Positions 21,078 to 31,761 of a stretch of DNA of 64,000 nt are shown here, one piece after another. The first letter of the stretch is position 1, and every line of letters begins with the position of its first letter. A model generated the notes under the pieces. It saw only the letters and a list, made by a program, of their open reading frames with translations. It searched no databases and was not told the origin of the DNA. A program made the translations under genes and the position numbers. The DNA is from Immersiella caudata (lineage: Eukaryota; Ascomycota; Sordariomycetes; Sordariales; Lasiosphaeriaceae), in the NCBI GenBank assembly GCA_030512335.1, contig JAULSU010000001.1:4836001-4900000 (forward strand). The letters run 5' to 3'.

Positions 21078-21986
21078 ATGGCGCCACCGACAAACAGAGA
21101 TGAAATTCTGGCCAACCTTCGTCGCCAAACCGACGCAGGCAAGCCCATTGTCGGCGCTGGAGCCGGCATCGGCCTCTCAGCCAAGTTTATCGAAGCCGGT
21201 GGTGGTGATCTGATTATTATCTATAACAGCGGTCGCTTCCGCATGGCCGGACGGGGATCTCTTGCGGGGCTTATGCCATATGGCAACGCCAACGAGGTGG
21301 TCCTAGAGATGGTAATCGGCCTTTCGCCTCAACAGCCCCGTTCAGCTCTGGACTGACGTTCTAACCAGGCGAATGAGGTCCTCCCTGTCGTGAAACATAC
21401 CCCAGTTCTCGCTGGTATCTGTGCAACAGATCCGTTTCGTCAAATTCCGCAGTTTCTCTCCCAGCTGCGTGACCTCGGCTTCGCAGGAGTGCAAAATTTT
21501 CCGACTGTTGGTCTTATTGATGGCGAGTTCCGCGAGCGATTGGAGGAGACCGGCATGTCGTACCAGGCCGAAGTTGATATGATACGGCTTGCCCACGAGA
21601 TGGGGATGCTCACAACCCCCTACGCCTTCACCCCCGACGAGGCTCGTCGAATGGCGGAAGCCGGCGCAGATATAGTCGTTGCCCACATGGGACTGACCAC
21701 GGGTGGTTCCATCGGAGCCGGGTCTAAGTACCCTGGCAAAAGTCTTGATGAGTGCGCGGACTTGATTCAGGGCATTCGGAATGCCGCCGTCTCCGTCAAG
21801 CCGGACGTCATAGTTCTCTTTCATGGAGGCCCCATCGCCACGCCCGATGACGCTGAGTACATCCTAGAGAGCACTGTTGACGTCCATGGCTTCTATGGAG
21901 CAAGCTCCATGGAGAGACTGCCTGTTGAGGATGCCATTACCAAAATCACAGCAAGGTTCAAGGGGATCGGATCTGCGCAGAAGTAA
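21078..21986 (+). CDS. TIM-barrel protein of the Tm-1 C-terminal type
   Basis: Two exons, 21078-21311 and 21369-21986, joined by a 57-bp GT-AG intron with a CTAAC branch site, giving 283 aa. It begins REEI-like (RDEILANLRRQTDAGKPIVG) and continues with the family blocks GAGAGIGLSAKFIEAGGGDL, IIIYNSGRFRMAGRGSLAGL, PVLAGICATDPFRQIPQFL, GFAGVQNFPTVGLIDGEFRE and DIVVAHMGLTTGGSIGAGS, ending DVHGFYGASSMERLPVEDAI. These are phosphoenolpyruvate-hydrolase-like (TIM-barrel signal transduction) proteins. In plants the same domain is fused behind the Tm-1-like ATP-binding domain. Chemistry is unproven; a (phospho)enol substrate is likely from the fold. Confidence 0.88.
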
Positions 21987-23235
21987 GTGTTTTATTAGAC
22001 AAAGGGAGGAATTAAGAATACGATTATCTTGGTGTCGCCGGTGTAAATGCAAAGGCTAGTATTGGTGGTGGGGGCATTGTTTGTGCTCTGGAGTTGGCTG
22101 GGAGTTCCTGCCGTTCTGGAGGCACAGTGATGGGCAGTTCTGCTGACGGGTTCATTGGAGAGCTACCCGGGCTGTTCGAGAAGAGAGAATAGAATCAAAA
22201 ACATGAGTTGGGCTGTGATGATGTGCTGCCTGCGTCGAAACTCTGCGGATAGGACCCTGTCGTGGGGGTTGGGAAAGAAAAGGCCGGGCTCAACATCACG
22301 AGAGTTGAGTTGGGATCTGAGATGTGATTATTAGCACAGACACCAAGCAATATCGAGCTCGATACACCTACTACGATAAAAGCTGATTCCGAAGCGTCTC
22401 TTTCTGTGTTCTCGTGCGCATCCGTCGGGACACTGGTTTGTGATGTAATGCTGCCGTCCTAATATGAGGAGACCATATTGGACTGGAAGCAGTAATGTAG
22501 ACCTTTGCACTTGCGAATTGTGCGGATGGTTTTTTCTCGGGCTAGTTGGTAGTGCAGGGGGTGGTGTTTGTTGGCTGCACGCTGTAGCACTCGGTGCTCG
22601 ACCCGATCAATCCATACCCCAGCAATGCAAAGTGCCAACGAAAATAGCAATCGAATTGCTGCATCCTAGACGTCAGTTTAGGCACCATCTCAACATCGGC
22701 CGCGCGTGGGTTCAGATATTTTCGTCAAACGCTGCACAAAAGGCGCATCTGATGCTGAGGACTTTGGTTGAGTTGTGAATGAGGTGCAGTTGGGGCCCAG
22801 CCACCTGGACATCTGTCGACCGTGAGCTATGGCGTCTCCTGGCGTGGGGTAGTGCTAGCGAATGGAAGGAGTCATTCTTAGTTGTGACGTGGAAACCTTG
22901 AGTGCTCTTTCCAAAATCTTGATTTTGCTAGCCCCCTAATTATGCGGCAAGTGCGGTGAGTCCCGGCGCGACTCTGTGCATCTGACCAACTTGAGCTCAA
23001 CACCGCCGAGACTCCGTTTTGCGGCCACGAGTTGTTTCTTTTTTTTTTTTTTTTTTTTGAATCCGCCATCTTCCTTCTGCCCAAGCGCCTTTAAGTTGTT
23101 GATGCGCAGAAACGCGCTTCTGTCACGCTTCACTCGCCGTAGTCCTCCACTCACCGCATTCCACTTGTAGCTCGGCCAACAAAAACATGGCGACAACGAT
23201 GCAGCAGTCTTGGCTAGATATCTCACCGTTTCATC
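21987..23235. other. intergenic with poly-T tract
   Basis: About 1.25 kb without a recognisable gene. A 20-nt poly-T run is at 23039-23058 shortly upstream of the broken enolase copy. Confidence 0.5.
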
Positions 23236-24667
23236 ATGGCCGTGAGAGCAGCCCAGGGACTCGACTCGAGGGCCAACCCAACAGTCCAGGTCGAGGTTGA
23301 GACATCCAAAGTACAGACAACACGAACCTTCATTGCTTCACAGCACTGATCATCGCCTGGCCAGGCCGTTTCCGCGCACTCATGCCCTCGGGTGCCTCAA
23401 CAGGAAAGCATGAGGCTGTCGAGCTTCGAGATTCCATCAGCAATGAGTACGGCGGAAAGGGAGTTGAAACTGCAGTCTCCAACGTGGAGAACCTCATTGG
23501 TACAGCGCTGATCAAAAGATTTGATGTTCGGACTCGACCAAGGAGGTCGACCGATACATGTGTGAGCTTGATGGCAAGCCGAACAAGGCACGCCTTAACT
23601 GTAAGCCCCTCTTTTTTCTTCTTCTTCTTCTTCTTCTTCTTCTTCTTCTTCTTCTTCTTCTTCTTCTGGTTGTCCGGTGGAGGTAGCTGATGTCGATTCA
23701 GGGTGTACCGCTGTATGAGTTTCTCCGGAACGAAGCCGGTTTGTCGGGATGGTCTATACTTCCGGTGCCGTTCAAGAACGTATTGAATGGAGGAGTACAT
23801 TCGGGGAACTTGATGGCCTTTTAAGAGTTTATGCTCGCGCCTGTCGGGGCACCGTCGTTTGCGCAGGCGATGCGAATGGGGGCTAAAGCCTATCATCGTC
23901 TGAAGCAGGTGGTTACCAAGAGGCATGGTCCAGCTGGTGAGTGACTTCTGCTCCAGATTGGCTCCAGATGCCGTTCTCACGACATTGGACGAAAGCAACC
24001 GGAATCGGGGATGAGGGCAGTTTTGCCCCATCCATTTCCATGCCCGAGCAAGCCCTCGAACTCTTGGAGACAGCAGTCGCCCAATGCGGCTACACCAACA
24101 AGATCAAGTGCGTCATTGATCCTGCCTCGAGTGAGTTCTTCGATGGGACGGCATACAACCTTGGATTCAAGCAAGATGCGCTAAACTTGGTCTCCCCGGC
24201 CGAGCTGTCCGGTCTTTACAAGCGTCTCATTGGTCGATACCCAATCATCCTGCTGGAAGATCCATTCGCCGAGGATGATTGGAGTACCTGGAGCGAATTC
24301 AACAAGACGTGTCAAATCGAACTCCTGGGAGACGACCTCCTTGTCACCAACGTAAAAAGGGTAAAAGAGGTCCACGAAAGAAAGCTTGGAACGCTATGCT
24401 CCTAACGGTCAATCAGATAGGCACGGTTACTGAGGTTATTGAAGCGTATGCATCCAATCCCATTGCCCCTCTTCTGTGTTATGCGGTTAGGTACTGACCC
24501 GCTTCTAGAGCAAAGGTCGCATTCAGCTATGTTTGGAGTGTTTTGTTTCACACCGATCTGGAGAGACAACCGACGACTTCATCGCCGACTTGACGGTCGG
24601 TCTTGGGACCGGGCATCCGAAATCAGGTGCACCATGCCGCGGCGAGAGAGTTGCCACGTATAACTGA
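23236..24667 (+). pseudogene. broken enolase paralogue
   Basis: Enolase sequence is recognisable end to end but not in one frame. It starts MAVRAAQGLDSRANPTVQVE, reaches LMPSGASTGKHEAVELRD and YGGKGVETAVSNVENLIGTA, is interrupted by frameshifts and an expanded CTT tract, resumes ILPVPFKNVLNGGVHSGNLM, and hits TAA at 23823-23825 where enolases have AFQEFM (CAA to TAA). It continues with APSFAQAMRMGAKAYHRLKQ, TGIGDEGSFAPSISM (conserved GDEGGFAP), CVIDPASSEFF, ILLEDPFAEDDWSTW, GDDLLVTN and LLTVNQIGTVTEVIEA, then after more shifts SHRSGET-like and GLGTGHPKSGAPCRGERVA. Its divergence from consensus (GHPKSGAPCRGER) suggests a secondary enolase copy, not the main glycolytic gene. Confidence 0.85.
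23617..23667. repeat. (CTT)n microsatellite
   Basis: About 17 perfect CTT units inside the enolase pseudogene, next to a GTAAGC-type donor sequence at 23601. It probably expanded within a former intron. Confidence 0.9.
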
Positions 24668-24818
24668 CCCATGGACATTGTAGCGGAACTCCAAGCAGCA
24701 GGCAAACCTTTCTAATACGCCGGAAACAATTTCAGATTTCCGAGCAAGCTGTCAACTCAATGTAGGAAGACAATAACCAACCGATATCAACCTGCAACAG
24801 AGTCTTCCTCGAAACCAC

Positions 24819-26129
24819 CTAGTAACTCCTCGGCAACTCTAACACCTTCTCGCTGACATAATTCAAAATCATCTCCCTACTGACCGGCGCAATCCTCGGA
24901 ACCAAGCACTCCCTAAACCACCTCTCAACGTCGTACTCCACAGCATATCCCATACCCCCATGCGCCAACACCGCCCTCTCACAAGCCGTAAAGGCCGCCT
25001 CGGCCGCCAAATACTTTGCACTGTTACACGCCACTCCAACTTCATCCATCCGTATAGACTTGTCCTCCCTACTCGCATCATACAGTCTAGCCGCATGATA
25101 TGTCGCCAACTTGGCTGCCTCCAACTTCATATACGCATCCGCCAATGGATGCGAAACCCCTTGATTCATACCAATTGGCCTCCCGAACACCACCCGCTCT
25201 TTTGCATATTTCGCCGCCTTCCCCAAGGCCGCATATCCCAATCCCAACGCTTCTCCCGCAAGTAAACACCGCTCAGCATTCATCCCGTGCAAAATGACCT
25301 TGAACCCCTTCCCTTCCTCCCCGATCAACGAGTCCCCCGGAATCGGATACTCATCAAAAAACACCTCATTCGCATCCACCGCCCGTCCCCCCATCTTCTG
25401 TATCCTCCGCATCTCCAAGCCCGGATGCCCCCTATCCAAATCAATACAAAACAGCGACAACCCTTCACTCGCCTTCCTCCCCTCCTCTCTTGGCGTCGTC
25501 CTCGCCAGCAAGACCATCTTCTTCGCTACCTGCGCGCACGTAATCCAAATCTTCTTCCCCGTCACCTTGTACCCTCCATCCGCCGTCCTCTTCGCAACCA
25601 TCGACAAACTCAACGTGTCCAATCCTGCATCCGGCTCCGTCACCCCGAAGCAAATTCTGGTTTCGCCCTTGATGATCCCCGGAATCGTCTCCTGCAGCTG
25701 CGCCTCGGTTCCAAACCTCGCAAGCGGCTGCGTAGCGTACACATTCGCATGGATGCTCTGCGCCCCCGCCATACCCGCCCCAGACTCGGTGATAGTCTGC
25801 ATCATGATCGTCGCCTCGGAAACGCCCAGGCCTGCACCGCCAAGGTCCTCCGGCAGGGCGATGCCGAGCCATCCGTCCTTGGCCAGGGCGGCGTGGAACT
25901 CGGCTGGGTCTTGAGCGAGTTGGTCGTTTTCGCGCCAGTACGTGGGTGGAAAGGCGGCGCAGACCTGTTTGACGGCGTCGCGGACGGTGAGCTGGGTTTC
26001 GGTGAAGCCTGCTGTGGCCATGAGAGGTCGGGGGGTTGTGGTGGTGAAGGCGCGGTGACATGGCACGTGGGATGAGAATTTGAGAGTGGACGAACGCCAT
26101 GGGATGCTGGTGATGGATCGGGTGAGCAT
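24819..26129 (-). CDS. acyl-CoA dehydrogenase
   Basis: Intronless, 436 aa from the ATG at 26129. The first ~36 residues are rich in Ser, Thr, Arg and Pro without acids (RSITSIPWRSSTLKFSSHV), a likely mitochondrial presequence. The acyl-CoA dehydrogenase fold is complete: helical N-domain with GWLGIALPEDLGGAGLGVSE, middle beta domain with ICFGVTEPDAGLDTLSLSM and KIWITCAQVAKKMVLLART (FAD/substrate contacts), and C-domain with RVVFGRPIGMNQGVSHPLAD and AHGGMGYAVEYDVERWFRE. Where medium-chain enzymes carry the catalytic Glu (YEGTS motif) this protein reads RIAPVSREMILNY, so the base must lie elsewhere or the substrate class differs. Beta-oxidation or branched-chain/CoA-ester catabolism in mitochondria or peroxisomes. 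Confidence 0.9.
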   Translation of the reverse strand: MLTRSITSIPWRSSTLKFSSHVPCHRAFTTTTPRPLMATAGFTETQLTVRDAVKQVCAAFPPTYWRENDQLAQDPAEFHAALAKDGWLGIALPEDLGGAGLGVSEATIMMQTITESGAGMAGAQSIHANVYATQPLARFGTEAQLQETIPGIIKGETRICFGVTEPDAGLDTLSLSMVAKRTADGGYKVTGKKIWITCAQVAKKMVLLARTTPREEGRKASEGLSLFCIDLDRGHPGLEMRRIQKMGGRAVDANEVFFDEYPIPGDSLIGEEGKGFKVILHGMNAERCLLAGEALGLGYAALGKAAKYAKERVVFGRPIGMNQGVSHPLADAYMKLEAAKLATYHAARLYDASREDKSIRMDEVGVACNSAKYLAAEAAFTACERAVLAHGGMGYAVEYDVERWFRECLVPRIAPVSREMILNYVSEKVLELPRSY

Positions 26130-26580
26130 TTTGGTGTTTTTTTTGTTGAGTTACAACAAGAAAAGAGAAACAAAAGGTAAAAGGGTGGATAAATGTAAGT
26201 GAGACTCACAACATCTCTTCTTGGTGGTTGGATGTCGGTGAGAAACCCCTGCTGTTTGTTGTCAGACCATGTGGGCATCAGCCGAGGCCGGAAATGCATT
26301 GGCGGGATTGCCCCCACACTGCACATGCGTGCCCCTGAACCCTTTGCTGCAACACCGCCTGCGACGCTAAAATTGCAGTGACAACGATGACAATGGCGCC
26401 AGTAATGAGTACACCTTTGACCCATCCTGGTTGAACGCTTGGTCACAAAGAATCAAACCCTCAGGTTCCCCAACCACAATAGCTTCGTTGAGAACACGAG
26501 CAGCTCTGACATCCCGGGAACAAGATATTTTGAATTGCCCATATACCCAAAAACCGATACCGCCGGATAACTCCCAAAAA
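26130..26580. other. intergenic, acyl-CoA dehydrogenase promoter
   Basis: 450 bp upstream of the dehydrogenase and downstream of the C6/C2H2 regulator. No further gene seen. Confidence 0.5.
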
Positions 26581-29500
26581 TTAGCCAACAACGCCCTGGC
26601 TGCCCTTCGTCGTTGTCCGACACTTCGCTTCCAGATCCTTAAGCCATTTGCCCTGCTTTGCCACATGTGTGGTCTTGAGATGCTGTCTAAAGTTATCCAC
26701 CCGATAAAATTCCTTTTCGCGGTTGCATTCACCGAAATGGTGCACCTTCTCCAAGTGACTAACCAGCTCCGCAACCCTCCGCCCCTCGCTATTCTCCCCA
26801 TCAGCCTTGCGCAGAAATCCGCCTCCGCAGAATCCACAGATGTCGTACGTGCCGTCTTCGTACACCTCCTGGTGGAATACGACAGAAGGCTCCTCCATTG
26901 CCTTGCAGGTCCAGTAGTGAGATTTAATGTGAACCGCCTTGGTGTGCCGATCGGCCTCAGCAGGAGATTTAAACCGTCGTTTGCAACGCGTACAAGGGTA
27001 GGGTTTTTCAGTCTCATGTTTTCTATGCAAAGGGTCAGTGTTCTCCTGAAACCACACAGCATGAGAGGTAAGTAACTCACGTGAGCTCCTCCGCCGTTCT
27101 AAATCGTTGAGGGGTTCTTGGGCAGCAATGGCAAATGACCGGCAAGCCAGTACCCACGCCGCTACTAGATGTCTCCGGGGAAGATGTTTGGGGCACTTCT
27201 TGTAGAGGTTCCAGACGCGTGTCGTCTGGCGCAGGGTGCCTGTCTCCCATTTCCTCTTCGACCTCATGAATGCTGGTCACATCCGACTGGAATGTTCTTG
27301 CCAAACTCAAGGAGCTTGCGTTGGAGACGCTCGTGGCTGACCACAACGAGTACCCAGTCTCCGCCGACCATCTCTTCTTGTTACCGGCTTGCTTCTTTGG
27401 AGAGGTGACGACCTCGTTCGACACATCCTCGACGGTTCCATGCTCCAAAGCCGAGGTGGTGGTCGTGCTCGGCCCATCGAGATGGCCACTGCTAGAGTTC
27501 CCACCAATGCTGTATCGTGATGCGGTAGCAGGCCTCAGCGTCTCTGGCGTCAGTCTTCCCGATGAAATCGATGTGCGGATCGGCTGTAAGTCCTTCTGCT
27601 CTTGCTCGAAGTCAAGGGAGCCAATCTGTAGCAGGCGCCGGAGAAATTGATACGAGGTTTTGACACCCACTTCAGGCCATTTATCGACCTCGCAAGCGGC
27701 CCGTGCAGACGAATGGTGCAGTTCCGGGACCGACGTCTCTGGTATGACTGAATTCTCGGTGAGGGCGTACTGGAGTCGACCACCGAGTAAGGGGTCGTAC
27801 TTTGCCGATGCTGCTGTAAACAGAATGGCGGCCAGGTGCAAGTACTGTGTGCCGGTAAGATCTTCCGCTGAGACATCCTCAGCGGAGCCGAAACGCAGCT
27901 GCTTTTCGATAGCCACAAGAGCATGCCGAACGTAGCTCTGGATGCAGAGACTGTAAAATGTCGACAGCCACCAGCGCCGGTCCCTCATGTTTTCCTTGTT
28001 GAATACTACCGAGGAAAGCTCCGTGACGTATGCCTCCACATAGTATGAGAGATCTTGAATGCACTGGACGTGACACAGCCCTGGCCTGCAATCAATATGC
28101 TCTTCCTCGACAAGGAGACCTGCGGAGTGAAGTCGTAGTGCCTCGAGGCAGTGTCTCAGACACACCATAGAGATCATCACCAACGAAGTCTATTTGCGGT
28201 CAGTCTTACTGCGCTTCTTCGACGGTGTCGTAGCTGGACTTACCTGGCCAACTTCGGACTCATAGATGCAAGCAGTCTCTAGCATATTCATGAATTCCTC
28301 CCAGGATTTCATCTCCAGGAGTGGCAAGACGGTATGGTTCTCGGCCAACTCCCAGCCAATCGTGGCAATCATTTCCATGTACGTCATGGGCTCGTCTTCG
28401 AGAATCAACGTCTTGTGCAACGACTCCTGATTTCTGTAACGGCCTGTCTCAACGAATGAGACGAATGATCGCCGAGCAGAAGGATCCGATATCGACAACT
28501 TGTGTGAAGCGCCCTCGAAGACAGCTTTCATATCCGCCAGCCTCTGGCTCTCGGCTGACAACAAACATCGATCGGCAAAGTCCAAAGAGCGGCGGGGTCG
28601 GTAGTCGTCCCCCATCTCCGAGGACTCCATTTTTGTCTCTCTGAGTAGGGCTGGACAGAGGACTTGAACGGGCAAAGCATCGCGGAGGGGGCCTCGACGG
28701 CAACCGATCAGGGGCCAAAGAGGAGCGTCGTCTCCGAGATGCGGCATGGGAACACTTTGCAAGCAACATCGACAAGGGCTCCCGGGATCGCACTGAGAGG
28801 TGTCAGTTACTAACAAAGTACCTCTAAGCAACGAGGGGTCTGGCTTACCTTCCGACGAAGGACCTTACATCTCCAGCAGGCACCACCAGCAACTTCCAAC
28901 ACTTTCATATCACGACGACCGTCTTCCGTGAGAGGTCCTCGGCGACCACCACCGCCACCCTTGGACATGGACGACTTCCATGTGGACACATGTTTGCTGA
29001 TCGAATCACTGATGCGTTGACTTCGACTCGGCCGCCGGGAGAGCTGCTGAGTTCTTTCGATGGGTGGAGGAGAGAGTATGCTGTGTGCTCCATCCATGAG
29101 GCTGTCTGCGTCGAGAGAAACCTGTGATGGAAACGATAGGTTCTCAAAGGGGGACGTGAGGACAATGGATGGGGCTTTGGAATGGAAGGACATGGTGCTT
29201 GGGGTTGGGTTCGTCGCACGGGTGATGGAAACGTCCTTGCTGCTGGCATCATGCGTGTAGCTGAGACCAAAGTCCATTGCCAGGCCGTGCAACAACACAG
29301 CCTTTGTCGCATCGCAGTTCTTGAAGACCAGCTCATCCCCGCAGGAGCCCTCGGAGAGGAGAGCAAGCTGGCTACGGAGTCGCTCTGGTGTGGGATCCTC
29401 GACGCTAGGGTTGTGCGAAAGGACACCAGGTGACTGCCAGTGGCTAAGCGGAGACAGGATCATGGCACCACTGTTGTCTCCTTCCATGTCGTGCATATGC

Positions 29501-29709
29501 GCGTCAGGCATTGGGTCGTGGCCGACGAAGCCCGGAAATGTCTCGTCTTCGGCGAACAGGAAGTCCAAAGGGACAGCTCCAAAGCCCGACTGGTGCTGCG
29601 CCGCCGAAGGCTCGTGGAGATCAAGACCGAGGTCCAGGCCGACGTCGGCGAGGGAATGATCGAGCTCGTCAGTCCAGGAAATGGAGTCGAGGTCGAAGTC
29701 GACATCCAT
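26581..29709 (-). CDS. Zn2Cys6 plus C2H2-type transcription regulator
   Basis: Four exons on the minus strand, 29709-28849, 28792-28244, 28189-27081 and 27022-26581, with 54-58 bp GT-AG introns; 986 aa. The N-terminal 270 residues are acidic then Ser-rich. A zinc cluster spans the first intron: ACWRCKVLRRK then CDPGSPCRCCLQS, with a last cysteine 21 residues on in WPLIGCRRG (about 278-318). The middle is helical (YMEMIATIGWELAENHTVLP). The C-terminus has cysteine/histidine pairs from about 823 (CHCCPRTPQRF…KHETEKPYPCTRCKRRF…ADRHTKAVH, later CGFCGGGF and HLEKVHHF), which are C2H2-like fingers. I start at the first ATG in frame (29709); a short upstream exon is possible. Function: nuclear regulator, targets unknown. 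Confidence 0.8.
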
Positions 29710-30946
29710 GGGCTCTCCTCCGGGTTGGTTTTGATGATGATATGGATGGTGTTGCTGACATGCTATGTCGTGAGACCCCACACTTCCATGTTGGTTGCCT
29801 TGAACCGCGAACCAGTGGAACGAGTCACCTCGGGTCTCATGCCCGCCTGGATTGCAGGAGTCTGGTTAAAGTTAACATGGAAGAAAAAAAATGAAAGAAA
29901 ATAAAAATGAAGAAAATAAAATGACTAGAGCCGGGACCCGTCGGCCACTCACCCATTCGGTCACCTCCAGACCCGTAACAGGGTCCGAGGTCTTGACAGA
30001 GGCCACTGCAATGGACCGCACGACGTCTCGCCCATCAATCGCAATTGTGCAGCCCACCTCCAGGTAGGTACCTGCGGGGTCCAGAGGCAGGCGGGCCAAT
30101 CTTAGGTAGGTTGGCAGGTCCCTTTCCAATTGGCAATTCGCACGCCAAAACAATTCGCCGTTGGGTTCGAATGTCGCACGCTGGGCCACGGCCGCTTCGC
30201 CTTGGATTAATGAGAAGGGAGATGAAGGTGGAAAGTAGATGCACCTTCGTTCGATCCGCCATCGCAGCGAAGGGTCAACACGAGACCGACGGGAGGCCTG
30301 GTGGGAGCGTCCGCACACCTGGGCAGCCTGCAGGGCTTCGCCTCGATTCGGGACTGGCTTGGACGGTAAGGGTTCTTTTTGGGCTTAGCTGCGAACCACG
30401 CTCTGCCTTCAGCCAATGGGCTGTTGAATTGACTGCCGTTGCTGCAAGCCCGGGGCAGAGGCAGGACCGCATGCCTGACAGGGGGGTGGGAGACGGGGGG
30501 AGAGGGTTCCTTCCTGCTGGGTGGGCTGGTAACAGCCTTTGCAGTGAATCGGCCGATGGGCTGTTAGTGTATGGGAATGGGCTGATATCCGTCTTGGCAG
30601 CGACGAACCATGGTCATTTGGACACGAAGGGTTGGCAGCGGGCCTTTTGTTTACCAAGGGGTGTTCTCAACGGCGAGTGTGGGAACTGAAGGATGAATCG
30701 AACCCCACCCCATTCCAACCCGTTGTCACCCAACGCTCCCGACGCCAATCTCGTCCCGATATCGCGCCCGAGGTCTGACCGCAGGCAAGGGATAGGATTC
30801 GGTACCAATGGCCCTCCACCCCTCCACCTGGGTAAACCGTGAACTTTTAGATGATGCCACAAGATGACGACGGCTAACCTTACGCTACGCTCTAAAAACC
30901 TCCTTCCTTACCTCGCTTCTAGTGAATTTTAAACTATCTAAAAGGT
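29710..30946. other. intergenic, regulator promoter
   Basis: 1.24 kb holding the regulator's promoter and leader. A longer minus-strand open frame at 29872-30318 lacks any recognisable domain and overlaps other frames. No gene supported. Confidence 0.5.
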
Positions 30947-31761
30947 TCAATAATAACTCTCCCTCCTAGCTTTCAGCTCCCTCTTTACCAGTCCCACGTC
31001 GACTTCCTTCATAGGGTTCTCCTCTGTCGCCGCCTCTTCGGGTCCGGCCGGCCGTCGCCTTCCCCCTTCCAGGCCTACTACGAGACGAGACTTGGCCAAC
31101 TTGGAAGCCGCCTTCTGGCGCGTTTCTATGATGAGGTCCAGGCCCCGACGGATGCTGTCCAGCCGCGCTCCCCGACCCCATGCCAAGATGACCAGCACCC
31201 ACTGGTGGAGCCTGGCGAAGTAGTCGGGATTGGACAGCAAGAGAAAATCAACGCGCTGGATATAAACGGTCTTGTCGTTCTCGTCTCTCCACGATGCATA
31301 GAGCTGCGCGAGATTATTGTCCACGGCGAGGCTATAGCAGAGGTTGAGGACGCGTTCGCGGCACCCAACCTCGCCAAGGACGGTATTGAGCTGGTCGACG
31401 GCCTGGACGCACGCGGCCAAGGCACCGGCGCACTGGTTGGCAGCCGTCCAGATATCCCCTCCTGTGCCGCCCGCTGCTTTGAAGTCGACAGTCAGCAAGG
31501 GAAACAAGATGCCCAGACACCCCTCGGCATAATGCAATCTGCTCGTGGAGCCCTTGCAGCGCCAGGAGCTGTGCCGAGGTGAAAGCGGGCTCGGGTCGCG
31601 TAATTATATATCAGGTCCGGCCAAGGCTGTTGTTTGTGCTCAATGTTTTCCGTGTCGAAGCTACTTGTGCTGCTGTCATCCCATGGGTCGGGCGAGGGGA
31701 GCTTTCTGAGCTTTCCCCGCTCCGGTTGTCTGGCCTGGGCTGTCGTAGCTGCATCGTCCAC
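30947..31761 (-). pseudogene. frameshifted PD-(D/E)XK-like fungal protein (DUF7924-type)
   Basis: Two minus-strand frames make one protein. Upstream (31761 to about 31530): DSSTSSFDTENIEHKQQPWP then LIYNYATRARFHLGTAP and APRADCI. Downstream in a frame shifted by one (about 31535 to 30947): CLGILFPLLTVDFKAAGGTG, DIWTAANQCAGALAACVQAV, YSLAVDNNLAQLYASWRDEN, VDFLLLSNPDYFARLHQWVL and GRGARLDSIRRGLDLIIETR. The block order matches the large fungal family I know as DUF7924, a PD-(D/E)XK-like fold; D-F-K stands at the usual E-x-K. Neither part has a convincing ATG at its edge, and no splice sites fix the shift near 31530, so I call it broken. A sequencing error is an alternative. Confidence 0.5.

Noticed and set aside
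16499..21986. secondary-metabolite cluster around the AflR-like regulator
   Set aside because: No backbone enzyme (PKS, NRPS, terpene synthase) or tailoring P450 is present in the window.
25287..26075. 262-codon plus-strand frame opposite the acyl-CoA dehydrogenase
   Set aside because: Arg/Pro/His-rich antisense shadow of a clear gene.
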